Shown: in pieces, positions 12,604 through 23,974 of the stretch
Numbering within the stretch: position 1 is the stretch's first letter
Layout: every line of letters begins with the position of its first letter
Assembly (NCBI GenBank): GCA_024291935.2
Contig: CM044314.1
Location: 24,526,001 to 24,590,000, forward strand
DNA length: 64,000 nucleotides
Source: Okapia johnstoni
Lineage: Eukaryota > Chordata > Mammalia > Artiodactyla > Giraffidae
Reading direction: 5' to 3'
Notes under the pieces: generated by a model
Told to the model about the DNA's origin: nothing
The model's database searches: none
Seen by the model: only the letters and a program-made list of their open reading frames with translations
Translations under genes and position numbers: made by a program

Positions 12604-14079
12604 CGAGCCTTGGGGTAGAGCTCTAGCTAATGAAGATCTGTGGAAAGACTTGCCGGTCTGTTGTAATTCTTCTATTCAGAGGCAATGGTTACAAGAGGTC
12701 AAAAATCATGAGCATTTCTCCAGGCAGAGAAGTCCATTTGGGGAAATGCTAACAGTGCCTGGATGTTTTAGAGTTCAGGGAGGGGGTGTCAGGGAACAGT
12801 TGATGGTCCTTCTTCCCTACGTCAGTTTGTTAAGTGACATCAGACCTACCATGAAGGACCTGTCTGGGGTGGATACTCAGGGCCTAAAGAACACTTGTGA
12901 GGTGTGTGTGGGAGGGCTCAGAGAGGTCTCTGTGGGGTGATTTGAGAGGTCTCTGGGTAATTCTCAGAGTGGGTGTGTGGGAGGTCCCCGTGTGGGGTCA
13001 GTGTGGGGACTCAGTGGGGGGACCTCCATTGGTCGCCTTTTTCCCCTAAGACAGCAGAAAGGTGAAGGGACTTGCCCCTGCTTGTTTTTTGCTCTTCTGT
13101 GTTCCTTCTGTGTCACTTCTCTGGACAAGTGCCTTGGAGGTCCAGCTCCCCCGACCCCCAGCCCTCAGGTCTTGGTGCCCATGAGAGGACTCAGCAGCAG
13201 CCAGACTAGGGTCCATGCTGGGGAACTCCAGACTCTCTCCTGAGCTCCAGAGTTGGGGGGAGCATTCTGTGACCTGGGTCCCAGCCCCTCCCTCAGGCAC
13301 TGGCTAAGCCCCCACTGCTGTGCCCTCCTTAAAGGATGGGATCCAGAGGCAGGACCTGGCTTCCAGGAGAAACCGCAGCACAAGCAGGCCTGTTTCCAAT
13401 GATCCCCACACCTTAGGTCCAGGTCCCACGTGTTGGGGCCCTGACAGGCATAAGGGCGGGCCATTCCTGCTGTCTCAAGAATCAGGGGCCTCCCCTGGAG
13501 CAGGTCTCTCCATCGCAGGAATGACTGTGACACAGTCATAAATTGCTCTAGGGAACTGCTCCTGTCTCCTCATTTTCCAGTGTGGACAGGCACAAGGAAG
13601 TAAGCTGATGGCACCCTTCTACCTACAGGTCACTTTCCACCCAATAGGTGACATATACTGTCTGCTGGCCTCTTCCCACTCCGGGCTCTGGGGTGAGCAA
13701 GGCTGATAGCAGGTGAGACTTCCTTTGACCCTTACATGGTCCCTGGACCTGTTGAGTCCCACCTCTCCCCTGGAAGCCTCCTTGGGCCACACGTGTAGAT
13801 AGAGGTCACAGACCACAAGTCTGTGCCAAGCTTCTGGTCTTGTGAAAGATGAGTATTTATACTTGTGGAGAAGTGAAGCTTCCCTTCTCAGAGGCTTCAC
13901 TGCCTCTAGAAGCCTGGCCCTCTGTGGAGGAGCTCCAGATGTTCTCCCTCTGTCTGGGCTCTGGGAGCTGGAGTAGGGGGAGACTCTGGGGTGGGGCCCC
14001 CAGGAGCCACCAGGCTCCTAACTTTCCTCCAGGCCTGTAGGCATTGGAACGCCAGGGTTCTTTGATCACTGCATGTGGG
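12604..14079. other. GC-richer non-coding DNA
   Basis: Open frames of 60-124 codons overlap on both strands, as expected for GC-rich DNA. I see no domain, splice pattern or repeat family. Confidence 0.5.
12890..13030 (+). repeat. GT/GG-rich low-complexity stretch
   Basis: Irregular repeats of GAGAGGTCTCTG and GTGTGGG-type motifs fill the stretch. Confidence 0.6.
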
Positions 14080-14665
14080 GAAATTAACAAGATGGCACCA
14101 ATCAGGTTCTCTCACCCCATGCTCTCATGCCCTCTTACCCCATGTTCTATAAACAGTGACTTTGCATGGTTATATAATGGCTGAGATCACTTACACCACT
14201 GCATATGCACATCATGAGGTACTCGCTTAGTCACGGGCTGCTTTGTGCAGTACACTTGTATGAGCTTTACCATGAAAGCGCTGGCTGCTATTGTACAGGG
14301 GCTAGACTGGAGTGACACCACGGTTATGTTATATGAGGGTTGTGTGCGGTCCACCAGTAGGAGCTTCACCAGGAGCCCTGGCTGCTGCTGTATTGGAGCT
14401 CTATTGGAGTGGTATCATGGTTATGTTATATGAGGTTATGTTTTATGAAGTTATGTTACGGCAATGTTATGTTTATGTTATGGCTGCCACTACAGTTGCC
14501 AGGAGAGAGGCTGTGTGATGGCTGCCGTGCCAGCCAGGAGAGAATAAACGTGTCTGCAGTTCCTACGGCTCCTCGAGTCTTCTTCCAGACTCTTAACTCG
14601 AGCTTTGCCTACCCTGGGTTCAGTGAACAGTGTGAACAGCAAAACAATTGGTGCTGTGAGCAGGA
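14080..14665 (+). mobile_element. Candidate endogenous retrovirus LTR
   Basis: AATAAA at 14543-14548, a CTGCAG/CTCGAG-rich segment, and GGTGCTGTGAGCAGGATCAG at 14651-14670 together look like the R-U5 end and primer-site region of a bovine ERV LTR. No retroviral coding sequence follows. Boundaries are approximate. Confidence 0.45.
14262..14434 (+). repeat. Imperfect tandem duplication, about 80-90 bp
   Basis: Two related blocks, each from GAGCTT(T/C)ACCA through CTGGCTGCT to GGTTATGTTATATGAGG, lie side by side and are followed by shorter GTTATGTT echoes up to 14480. Confidence 0.75.
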
Positions 14666-14670
14666 TCAGT

Positions 14671-15657
14671 GATACACTGCACATCTATGGGCATCTCTGC
14701 CACCAGCCTCCTTCTTCTCTATCCCACCCTAGGGGTCAGCGTCCCACCCCCAGATGGTGAGGTGACTGCCCACACAGCGACACTCCTTCCCTCCCCCCAG
14801 GGGAGGTGGGTCCTGTGAGCAGGGCTGTCCTCTCCTCCAGGGCAGGGATGGATGAGCCCTCAGGGGCCTCCATGCTCCCCACCACACCCCCTCAAAGCTA
14901 GGAACATATGATCTTTGTCCTCACCACTGCTCCAGAGTAAAAGAAGGGCAGAGGGAGGGAGATACTCCTGGCCAATCTCGATCCCAGCTCCTTCCAGGAA
15001 AGAAGGGGATTTCAGGGTAGTGTCATCTATCCCCCCATGACATGGGGAAGAGGTTTCTCACACCCTGGACTCAGGGCCAGCACTGCCCCCAAACTCCTCT
15101 CTTATTCTGACATGTGAACTTATCTCTGACACTTTCTGGAGCCTCAGGGGAATTTCAGCCTCTGCCAAGCTGCCCTCCCCTACAACTGCACAAGTTCAAG
15201 GTAGAGAGAGAGATGGAGAGAGGAGTGAGCTGGATCCTGAGAAGGGGGAGGTGTTTAGGTTTAGTTCACCTTGACACATCCTGAATGCTGTTGCTTGTTT
15301 CTGTAATGCTGGTATTATGGAAACGGAAGGTGCAGTGAGGGAACTGGGGTGAGGGTGAGTATCCACACTGAGGTCACCCTCCCTGCGTGTCCCTGTCCCA
15401 TCTGGAAGATAAAGCTGGCACCTGGGAAGAGCGGCCCTGATCCCTTTCCTTCCCCCAATGGCACAGACAGGCTACCCTTTCTCAGTAATTATTTCAGGAA
15501 GCAATAAAATTTGTGGTAGGAAGAAGCCATTAGCACACAGATGATGTGCTAACATGAGATAAAAAGGTTTTATCTGAATGGTATGCATTTTTTTTTCTTG
15601 GAGAAGAGATTTCCTATCAGGAAAGCTGTGACAAGCATGTTCTGATTGATCAGAAGA
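14671..15657. other. 3' flank of the SPATA31 gene, no feature recognised
   Basis: Moderately GC-rich, no long open frame and no named repeat. Confidence 0.5.
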
Positions 15658-15664
15658 GGTTTAT
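15658..15664 (-). promoter_or_regulatory. Poly(A) signal AATAAA overlapping the SPATA31 stop codon
   Basis: On the minus strand the sequence CCGAAATAAACC holds both the TAA stop and AATAAA. I see no other AATAAA in the next 200 bases downstream. If it is used, the 3' UTR would be only about 15-30 nt. Function is inferred from position only. Confidence 0.5.
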
Positions 15665-18600
15665 TTCGGAAAAAGACAGTGCCTTGGACAGTAGAGGCTA
15701 TGGCTAGAGACACTTGTCATTCTTGACCTATGCTGGCAAGCTCTGCCTAGAAGGGGACCTGGCTCCCTGGGTGGGACGGCCCATTTGATTCCCCCGGCAC
15801 TGGTCCACTCACTGTTTTTAGAACAGCTGTGGCCCATGAGGGTAGCTTGGTGATGGCAGGATGTACCTCCCATCACTCTACTTTGCTCTTTGTAGGAGGA
15901 AAACCTATGGTAGCAGTAATGTGGACCTAATGGGGCCCAGAGTTCTCCTTGGCACCAATTTAACTCCGAGGCATGAGGTCTATCGTGAAACACCATCTTC
16001 TCCTTTAGGATCTTTGCAACAGCTGTCATGAGAATCTGAGCCTCAGCAGTCCTTTTGTCCGTAATCAATCTACTTTTGACTGGTTCCTGGGTCTGGTGGC
16101 TGCTGTAGTGGCTGCCGTAGCCTTTAGTGGCTGCTACAGGCTTGCTTTGTGGCAGGTGCTCTTCTGGTCTTTTGCTTTTATTGGGGAAAATCCACTGCAG
16201 AAGCTGTTTAGTCCACTTTCCGAAGTGGCTTTCTAAAGGAACCTGTCCCTTCTTCGAGGTAAACTGGTGGGACTTGTTTCTTAGCGACTCTGCGGATTCC
16301 TTTTTCTGGCCAGAGTGGTTCATCCTGGGGGCCTGGTAGGCCCTCCGTTCTGCCAATCTTTTTTTACGCTGTCCTAGTTTGGACCTCCTATAATTCCCTC
16401 TCCCATCAGTGGGGACAAACTTCTGGCTCTGGCGCGTACGTTGGGGCTGCCCTCTTAGGGCCTCCTGCTGCCCCTGGCTGCTCCCTCCAGTTGATGAATC
16501 ATAGAGCATCTGGGAATTGGTCGTGCCTCCACTGGACGAGGTCTGGGAACAGGACAGGGAGTCCTGAGAAGTCAAGTTCTTTGCAGCGATGAACATATCT
16601 GAGCGACAGTTTCTGAGAAGCATGTCAGTGGCCCCAGTTTCACAGTCTTGAGGGAGCACACCAATGGCCTGGCCTTGAGCCTGTTTCTGCCTATCTGTGA
16701 AACTTTGGCACTCAAGCTTACGAAACTGTGCATCAAAGTGTAGATCTAGACTTGAGGCAACAGACTTTGTATTCAATGAGAAGCAATTACTGGATTTTGG
16801 AGACCGTGATCTCCTCAAATCCATATTATTACTTTGCGGTTTGATCGGCAAACAAGTTTCAGAAGTACTTTTCCAACCAGAGTCCCCCGCCATGGCCTCT
16901 TCTTCCACGGAAGATTGGGACCGTTCATCAAGTTCCACTACTGTCACGCTAGAGTAGGAGTCTGGGAAAGCCCATCCCCCAGCTTCCTCCTGTGGCTCAT
17001 TCCTGGCCATTTCTGGACTTGGACTGCTCCAAGGCTCCAGGCTGCCTTTGTCAGCCCCTGTGATACACTCATTGTGCCAGAGTCTGCCCACAAAGTTGTA
17101 CATAGAGGTCTGAGAAGGTGGCTTGTCTCCCTGTCTAGTCGGAGGGACCTCTGAGGGCTTAAGGATGCCACCAGGTAGGGGTCCTCCCACAACTCCCTGG
17201 GTTTCCTCGCTGGCTGATAAGGGAGTGGGGAAGGCAGTCTCCATGGGGGAAGCTGCCTCAGCTGTTATCATTCTCTCTCCAGCTTGGGGCTGAGGAGGCC
17301 TTCCAAAGACCTCTATAGACTGGGCTTTTGAGTGGTCCCCAGATTCACAAGTAGCTTTCAAGGTGGATCCTGGAAGGGGTATGCGGTGGGCCTTTCTCAA
17401 CTTCATGCAATGTATGAACTTGAGGACCTTGAGGGGTAAGCCCCACATATGCCTCACCCGAAATTTTAGTATATATGCTTCCAACTCCTGTCGGACATAA
17501 GGACTGAGGATAAGAGACTCATGGAAGGTGTTCGTGGAGGCTTCCCCACCCTGAGAGGAATCTAGATTTTCTGTTTCTTGATAAGCATTTGACTCTCCAG
17601 AAAGGTCTATGACATGGTTGGCAGCAAGTTTCAAACAATGGACACCCACAGGGACTGGACTCTCTTGAATCTGCATAGTGTTCATACCCATAAGGACTCC
17701 CAAATCTTCTGGCTGCTTCCTGTCTGGGCTCAACTCTCTTTGTGATGCAGGCTTCACTCTTGGAACCTTCACTCTGGTGCTGGCTGAGATCATGTACAGA
17801 TCTTTTAGGATCTTCCCCACACTTTGTTCTATATCTTGGCAAATGTCCTTCTCTTGTGGGATCCTTGCTGAGGATTTGGACCTCATCTTCTGTGTGTCCT
17901 GGTTGCTTTTGCCTAGACCTACAGAGGGTATTGAGGGCCCCTTCATAGCCTGTACCTGACAAAGCTTTGGGAATTCACCCTGAGGCTGCATCACTTTCTG
18001 AGAAGCTTGGATTCTGCAGGGTAGGTCACTTTGTTGCTGCACGAACCTTTCGAAAAGGTGATGCTCCAGTTTCTCCCGAACCTCAGGGCTGATCAAGTCC
18101 CCAAAAGGGGTGGAGACAGAGATGTGGGCCAGGGAAGGCCTGCTCTCCTGGGAACAGTTGGGGGTGACTTGACTAAAGACATGCTGATATCTTTTAACCA
18201 AAGAGGGTAGAATTTTCCCACTTTGTAATTGCTTTATCAAAAAGTGATGTTCCAGGTTTTGAATTGCATCTGGGACAGAAGTTTGTCCCTTACTTTGGAG
18301 TGTTGGGTAAGATACTTCACGGTACCTAATCTGTGGTTTAGAAGATGATGGTTGGATCGGAAGAGATGGTGAGATATGAGCAGTGGTCTCTAACTGAAAC
18401 CTAGGTGATGGTTGACATTGGGACATGACTGGAGTCAAGGGTAGGGGTTGGACCTGGGTCTGCATGCAAGTCTGAGATGATGGTTGACGTTGGGGTATGG
18501 TTGCAGACAAGGGTTGGGGTTGAGCCTGGGTCTGAATGTGAGCCCGAGTTTGTGCTTGACAATGGGGCATAGTTGGAGTTAAGGGTAAGGGTCGAGTCTG

Positions 18601-20215
18601 GGTCTCCATGCAAGTCTGAGATGATGGTTGACATTGGGGTATGGTTGCAGACAAGGGTTGGGGTTGGGCGTGGGTCTGAATGTGAGCCCGAGGTTGTGCT
18701 TGACAACGGGGCATAGTTGGAGTCAAGGGTAGGGGTCGGACCTGGGTCTGCATGCGAGTCTGAGATGATGGTTGACGTTGGGGTATGGTTGCAGACAAGG
18801 GTTGGGGTTGGGCCTGGGTCTGAATGTGAGCCCGAGTTTGTGCTTGACAACGGGGCATAGTTGGAGTCAAGGGTAGGGGTCGGACCTGGGTCTGCATGCA
18901 AGTCTGAGATGATGGTTGACGTTGGGGTATGGTTGCAGACAAGGGTTGGGGTTGGGCCTGGGTTTGAATGTGAGCCCGAGGTTGTGCTTGACAATGGGGC
19001 ATAGTTGGAATCAAGGGTAGGGGTCGGACCTGGGTCTGCATGCGAGTCTGAGATGATGGTTGACGTTGGGGTATGGTTGCAGACAAGGGTTGGGGTTGGG
19101 CCTGGGTCTCTATATGACCCTGAGGTGGTGGTTGAAACTGGGCCATGGTTGGAACCAAGGGTTTGGGTGGCGCCTGGGCCACAGTGGAGGTCAAGGGCTG
19201 GGCCAATGACAGTTGTGTTGTTACTTCAGCTGGAATTTGGAGTGGTTTAGTCTTAGAGCATTCATTGAATAAGATAGGGTGTAACTCTAAAGGGGACCCA
19301 GGTACTGTGACAGCAGCCACCAGAGACTCACTGTGCAGAAAAGGGAGACCCCAGAAGAGGTGGCTGCATGTCTTCTGTAGATGGTCTCCCAAAGTGCCAG
19401 GATATGAGGCCTTCTTGGGACCAAGAAGTTGTTCTGGTTTGCCCGTTATGCTCCAGAAGCCTGCCTCCACCTTCTTTTCTTTCTTCTTCCAAATCTTTAG
19501 TTCTACTCTCTTGGTGATTAGTATCTCCAGCAGCTTCTGGACATCCGGGTTCACAAAAGAGAGGCTACCAGTCTCTACCTGTCTGTTTGTGAGGTCTCCC
19601 CAAAATGAGGCCTCCAGTGGGTGACTGGAAAGGTGTTCTTGCTGGGACTCAAAGTGTGTCACGGTGGAAGAGCTCCAGGTTTTTTCAGCCCCCTTCCCCC
19701 AAGACAGGGCTGAAAGGGGGCAGCTTGAATGGACTAGGCCTGAGATGGCTGGTCTCCAAGGGGAGGGTGGAGATGACCTGTGTGAGATGGTGCCCAGTGG
19801 GAGTGCCATGGAGTCACTCTGACTGAAACTCAGCATGGCAGCTGGCGGTCGTGGGACAGAGGAGGCTGTCGAAGGTGCAGGGCAGGCCACTGCATCAGGG
19901 GGGCATGGCGGGGTAGGAGAAACAGCCAGTGGCTGGGGTGAAAGGCTGTCCAGGGGAAGGAAAGGGTCCGGTATTTGAGAGGCACTCAAGGAGGAATCTG
20001 AGTGAATGGAAAATGAGGAGGGAACTGAGTCTGAAGAAAGGGTGGAGGCCTGAGGTAGGGGCTGCTCAGTCAGAGGAGCTGAGGACATGGTGGGAGCAGC
20101 CTCTTCCCTGTATGGCTGGTGGGCTCCAGCAAGCGCTGCTTTGCACACCTTCCCAGAGGGATCTTGAGAGGAGAGCTGATGAAAGTTGCTCTTTTCAGGG
20201 AACCTCCTCACGTGG
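15661..20215 (-). CDS. SPATA31: SPATA31-family exon 4 (main exon)
   Basis: This single 4.55-kb exon encodes residues 102-1618. The acceptor is TCCTGCAG just before CCACGTG, so the 56 open codons upstream of it are intron. The exon carries the Ser/Pro/Gln-rich region, the 144-bp repeats (about 18.41-19.14 kb), the conserved WGLPLKVLK block (about 17.4 kb) and the C-terminal QLLQWIF and CPRHCLF motifs. It ends CCG AAA TAA, and the stop overlaps an AATAAA hexamer. Confidence 0.92.
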
Positions 20216-22120
20216 CTGCAGGAGACAGGAGGCACAAGCTGCAGCCAGGAGCCCCTGGGGCCAGGAGGACTGGGCAGGCCAGGCAAGGGTGGGCACCTGC
20301 AGCCCACAGCCTTCCCTGGCCCCCTGCTGACTTCATAATGCTCCTGCTGTCCCTCACACCAGGGTTTTTGCCATACCCCCACCCCAGGACTCTCCCTCCC
20401 AGCTCAGTCCCAGGTTGCCTGTGGCCCTGGGGTCACACCATAGGATCTGGGAGGAATGAGAACCCAGAAGAAAAGGGGAAGAGTCTTTACGTTTGCAGAA
20501 GGGAAGCCAGGTCCCGGACCTCTTCCAGTTCTTTCAGGCAATCTCTGCAAGCTGAAAATCAACAGACTGGGTCATGGTGGTGAAGGCAGCGGCCTAGGGG
20601 TCTTAAAGGAGGCTGAGTGCACCGGCCCTTTAAAGGGACACCACTGGGAGATTGGAGTCCAGGCAGCAGGGTCCATGGCTGTCTAAGGGTCCCTGACAGT
20701 GATGGTGAACCTCAGAAAAGGTTTATCATTTACAAAGTGCTTCCATATCCATTGCCTCCTGCTGCCCTCACAACCCTTCTGTGGAGGGGAATGGGCAGGG
20801 GTCACCTCACAGATGAATCTGAGCAAAGCTAACATGTCCACACTTGGACCTGGAGGTCCCACCTCCCAATCCAGGTGCTATTAGTCCAATGCAGCCCACA
20901 CAACCCTGCTGGGCCACACCCATTTCCAGGACCCTCACAGCATCATTCTGCACATGGAATCTGGGAATTGTCTGTGTTCTGCTCCTCACCTCAGGAGCCT
21001 CCGTGGGGGTTCTGTTTCCTTAGGGGCGGGCCCAGCCACTGGTCTCCTCAGAACCAATTGAGCTAGGCCCTCAGGGCCATAGAGGGTGGCGGCTAACACC
21101 CAGGGCACACAGGGCTGAGTGGCATAACCTACCTTTCACAGCTCCATTTCTCTTCCGACTCCTCCTCCTTCTCCTTGGCTCAATTTGAGGCTGAGAGACA
21201 GAAAAAGTGAGGACCTGGGACCCCATTCTCCTTCTCCCCTTTCTAGACAAGCATCAGACACTCAGTGTCCATACATAATATGACTTTATACATTTAACTA
21301 GCAGAGTTTGTGTTTTTTCTTTGTGTTTGTATTTTTTCTTTCCTTTTACTCATTTTTAAAGGTACTAAAAATAATATTTTTGAAGAACATAAAGAAGGAT
21401 TTTCAATGTGAGATTCACCCTGGTTCCTTTGTCACTGTTCCTCTATTCAAGAAACATACATTCTCAGACCCATTGGTGAATTTGAGCCCCATCAGGTAGG
21501 TCTCTGCTTCCCAAGCCCAGGGCCCTACTCCAGCCCCCTCTCTGAAGCTCTCAGGGCCTCGGCATTGCCCTCAGATCAGCCCTCGTCAGAGATACCTGTT
21601 CACAGCTGATGAACTGGTGCTCAGGAGTCTGTCTTCTGGCTTAGAGTAAACTTAGTATCTAGTCCTCAGCTCCTGGTCACTGTGTTTGGGACTTGCCCTG
21701 GATCCCTCTACCACACCAGCACAACTGGTCTAAGACGTTTTGGCTAGAAATCCTAGTGTTCACTGTATCTCCTTCCCAGCGTCATTTGTCCCTAGAGGGA
21801 TGATGATGTATACTTCCTTGAGAATAGGTGTCATATTCTTTCCCATCTCGGGGGTCTCTCTAATTGATTCAGAAAAGTGGAAATAATAATAGAAGAGAGA
21901 ACCATGTGCTTGTGAAGCTGTGCCAAGGGTTCCTTACCTTTATGTTTCCATGTTTCCTGGGAGGTGGAAAGGATGGATTATTCTCAAGATAGGGAAGGAA
22001 CAGGAAAAAGAGCCCCAGTCCAAACAGAAAGGCAAGGATGGTATCAGCCACCCAGTAAGTGGAACTGGAGTTCAGCCAAATATCAAAAATGCGTTTCAGA
22101 GAAAAGAGAGAATTCTCCAT
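15661..22120 (-). CDS. SPATA31: SPATA31 (FAM75)-family gene, four coding exons, 1618-aa product
   Basis: The spliced CDS is complement(join(15661..20215, 20491..20551, 21133..21190, 21938..22120)), 4857 bp including the stop. All introns are GT-AG, phases run 0/1/2 without conflict, and there is no internal stop. The protein starts MENSLFSLK, has one hydrophobic segment at about residues 24-45, an arginine run at about 67-71, a short acidic exon-3 segment, and a long Ser/Pro/Gln-rich body. Family marks include the WGLPLKVLK motif near residue 1025, TCESG near 1058, QLLQWIF, a MTAVAKIL-type motif near 1500 and the C-terminal CPRHCLF. Human SPATA31A-type proteins have the same exon plan and similar motifs (recalled knowledge); members are expressed in testis. 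Residues about 460-705 are five 48-aa repeats. I picked the second of two adjacent ATGs at 22118-22123 because it has A at -3 and G at +4 and matches the family MEN start. Which human paralogue is closest cannot be decided here, so the symbol is family-level. The gene looks intact, not a pseudogene. Confidence 0.9.
18411..19137 (-). repeat. Five 144-bp tandem repeats inside SPATA31 exon 4
   Basis: A landmark GCAGACAAGGGTTGGGGTTG on the plus strand recurs with its G before ACAAGG at 18506, 18650, 18794, 18938 and 19082, exactly 144 bp apart. The unit encodes 48 residues beginning about QPQPLSATIPQRQPSSQT and continuing with PLPLTPTMPRCQAQ and RAHIQTQA. Copies differ by a few substitutions (R/C, R/H, P/T). 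Because 144 is divisible by three, frame is kept and copy number can change without breaking the protein. Confidence 0.95.
20491..20551 (-). CDS. SPATA31: SPATA31-family exon 3
   Basis: This 61-bp exon lies between acceptor TTTTCAG and donor GTAAAG. It encodes CRDCLKELEEVRDLASLLQ and joins exon 4 in phase 2. The C-R-x-C-L-x-x-L-E-E pattern and the short leucine-rich run correspond to the same small exon in human SPATA31 genes. Confidence 0.83.
21133..21190 (-). CDS. SPATA31: SPATA31-family exon 2 (Arg-rich)
   Basis: This 58-bp exon lies between acceptor CTCTCAG and donor GTAGGT. It encodes the basic stretch PQIEPRRRRRSRKRNGAVK just after the membrane segment and leaves phase 1. A basic cluster here is typical of the family and would favour the cytosolic side of the membrane. 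It is too short to appear as an open reading frame, so splice signals and phase are the main support. Confidence 0.82.
21938..22120 (-). CDS. SPATA31: SPATA31-family exon 1 (membrane segment)
   Basis: This exon encodes residues 1-61, with the hydrophobic stretch VADTILAFLFGLGLFFLF followed by LPYL. It ends in phase 0 at AAG before the donor GTAAGG. The length and the LPYL motif after the membrane segment match family exon 1. The 5' UTR continues upstream and its extent is not visible. Confidence 0.88.
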
Positions 22121-22519
22121 CATCTGTATCATACTGCTGCCCGCAGGCAACTGAGCACAAGGTGTGCACTTGAGGACTTAAGTCCTAGGCCCACATCATA
22201 GAGCTGTGGTCTGGTCACAATGGGCTCCTGAAGGTGAGGAGGGAGTGACAGAGGAGGAGGCTGGACCCTGGTCCCTCCCCAAACATTGAGCCTTTCAGCT
22301 TTATTCATCTACCTTCTCTGGGCCGTCCCATCCTACCTTCTCATCCTTTTAGGCAGAGATTTTAGTCAAGTGGCAATTTATCCCATCTGGAACTCAGACA
22401 GGGTTCCCAGATATTTTTACTCTCAGGATGCCCTTGTTTGTAACTCCAAATTTTCCACATGGTAATGTTGGTGGTTTGCATCAGCCCAGACATAGAACTT
22501 AAATTTCTGTCATACTTCT

Positions 22520-23403
22520 TTCAGTTCAGTTCAGTTCAGTCACTCAGTCATGTCCAACTTTTTGCGACCCCATGGACTGCAGCATGCCAGGCTTCCCTGT
22601 CTATCACCTACTTTTGGAGCTTGCTCAAACTCATGTCCATCGAGTCGGTGATGCCATCCAACCATCTCATCCTCTGTCCTTCCCTTCTCCTCCCGCCTTC
22701 AATCTTTCCCAGCGTCAGGGTCTTTTCAAATGAGTCAGCAGTTTGCATCAGGTAGCCAAAGTATTGGAGCTTCAGCTTCAGCATCAATCCTTCGAATGAA
22801 TATTTAGGACTGATCTCCTTTAGGATTGACTGGTTTGATCTCCTTGCAGTCCAAGGGACTCTCAAGAGTCTTCTCCAACACCACAGTTCAAAAGTATCAA
22901 TTCTTCGGCGCTCAGCTTTATAGTCCAACTCTCACATCCATACATGATCACTGGAAAAACCATAGCCTTGACTAGATGGACCTTTGTTGGCAAAGTAACG
23001 TCTCTGCTTTTCAATATGCTGTCTAGGTTGGTCATATCTTTCCTTCAAAGTGTCCTTCCTTCATGGCTGCAATCACTATCTGCAGTGATTTTGGAGCCCA
23101 GAAAAATAAAGTCAGCCAATGTTTCCACTGTTTCCCCATCTATTTCCCATGAAGTGATGGGACTGGATGCCATGATCTTAGTTTTCTGAGTGTTGAGCTT
23201 TAAGCCAACTTTTTCACTCTCCTCTTTCACTTTCATCAAGAGGCCCTTTTGTTCTTCTTCACTTTCTGCCATAAGGGTGGTGTCATCTGCATATCTGAGG
23301 TTATTGATATTTCTCCCTGCAATCTTGATTCCAGCTTGTGCTTCCTCCAGCCCAGCGTTTCTTATGATATACTCTGCATATAAGTTAAATAAGCAGGGTT
23401 ACA
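22520..23403 (-). mobile_element. BovB LINE, 5'-truncated, upstream of the SPATA31 gene
   Basis: It starts at its 3' end with TTCAGTTCAGTTCAGTTCAG and runs to the reverse transcriptase region; the minus strand encodes a broken MAESEEEQKGLLMKVKEESE stretch. It lies about 400 bp upstream of the SPATA31 ATG, so the gene's promoter region is short or repeat-bounded. Confidence 0.9.
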
Positions 23404-23504
23404 TGGTATGTGACCATTTATGTCTGACTTCTTTCACAGCATAATTTTCAATGTTCATGCATATTACAGTATAAATTAGTACCTCATTTCTTTTTTCTTC
23501 CTAT

Positions 23505-23974
23505 CTTTAGTGAGGTATAATAGACAAATAAAAATATATATTTGAGACACACAACTTGATGTTTTGATGTCCACATACATTTTTAAAATAATTGCCATAA
23601 TCAAGCCAATTAATCTCATAAAATCACCAGTTTCTTTATTTTTGGTACGAACACTTAAGATCTACTGTCTTAGAAAATTATAAGTATACAATACAGTATT
23701 GTTCACTATATCATTGTACAATAGATTTTCAGAACCTATTCTTTTTTCCTGAAACTTTGTACTCCTTGATCAATACCCGCCCATATTGCCATCCCCTATC
23801 TCCTGTCAACTATCATCATACACCCCACTTCTATGACTGTTTTGTATTCCACATTAAAGTGATATCATGCAGTATTTGTATTTGTCTTTCTGCATCTGGC
23901 TTATTTCACTTAATATCATCTCTGTCAGTTTCATCCATGCTGTCACAGATAGCAGGATTTTGTTCTTTTTAAAG
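23505..23974 (-). mobile_element. Old L1 3' UTR fragment, left part, split by the hAT element
   Basis: The plus strand reads GTGAGGTATAATAGACAAAT ... TTTCATCCATGCTGTCACAG, a common antisense L1M 3' UTR text. It resumes after the hAT insertion as TTTAATAATATTCCATTGTG at 27699-27720. Confidence 0.75.

Noticed and set aside
12977..13541. Overlapping open frames of 73-124 codons on both strands
   Set aside because: GC-rich chance frames with no splice support, domain or family resemblance.
18401..18994. 197-codon alternative-frame open frame over the SPATA31 repeats
   Set aside because: It is a by-product of a repeat unit divisible by three; one open copy opens all copies. The other frame has family homology.
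18411..19137. Regularly spaced repeats as a CRISPR-like array
   Set aside because: The repeats are contiguous, coding and lie in a mammalian exon; there are no spacers or cas genes.
20216..20382. 56 codons upstream of SPATA31 exon 4 in the same frame
   Set aside because: A TCCTGCAG acceptor and phase match to exon 3 show this is intron read-through.
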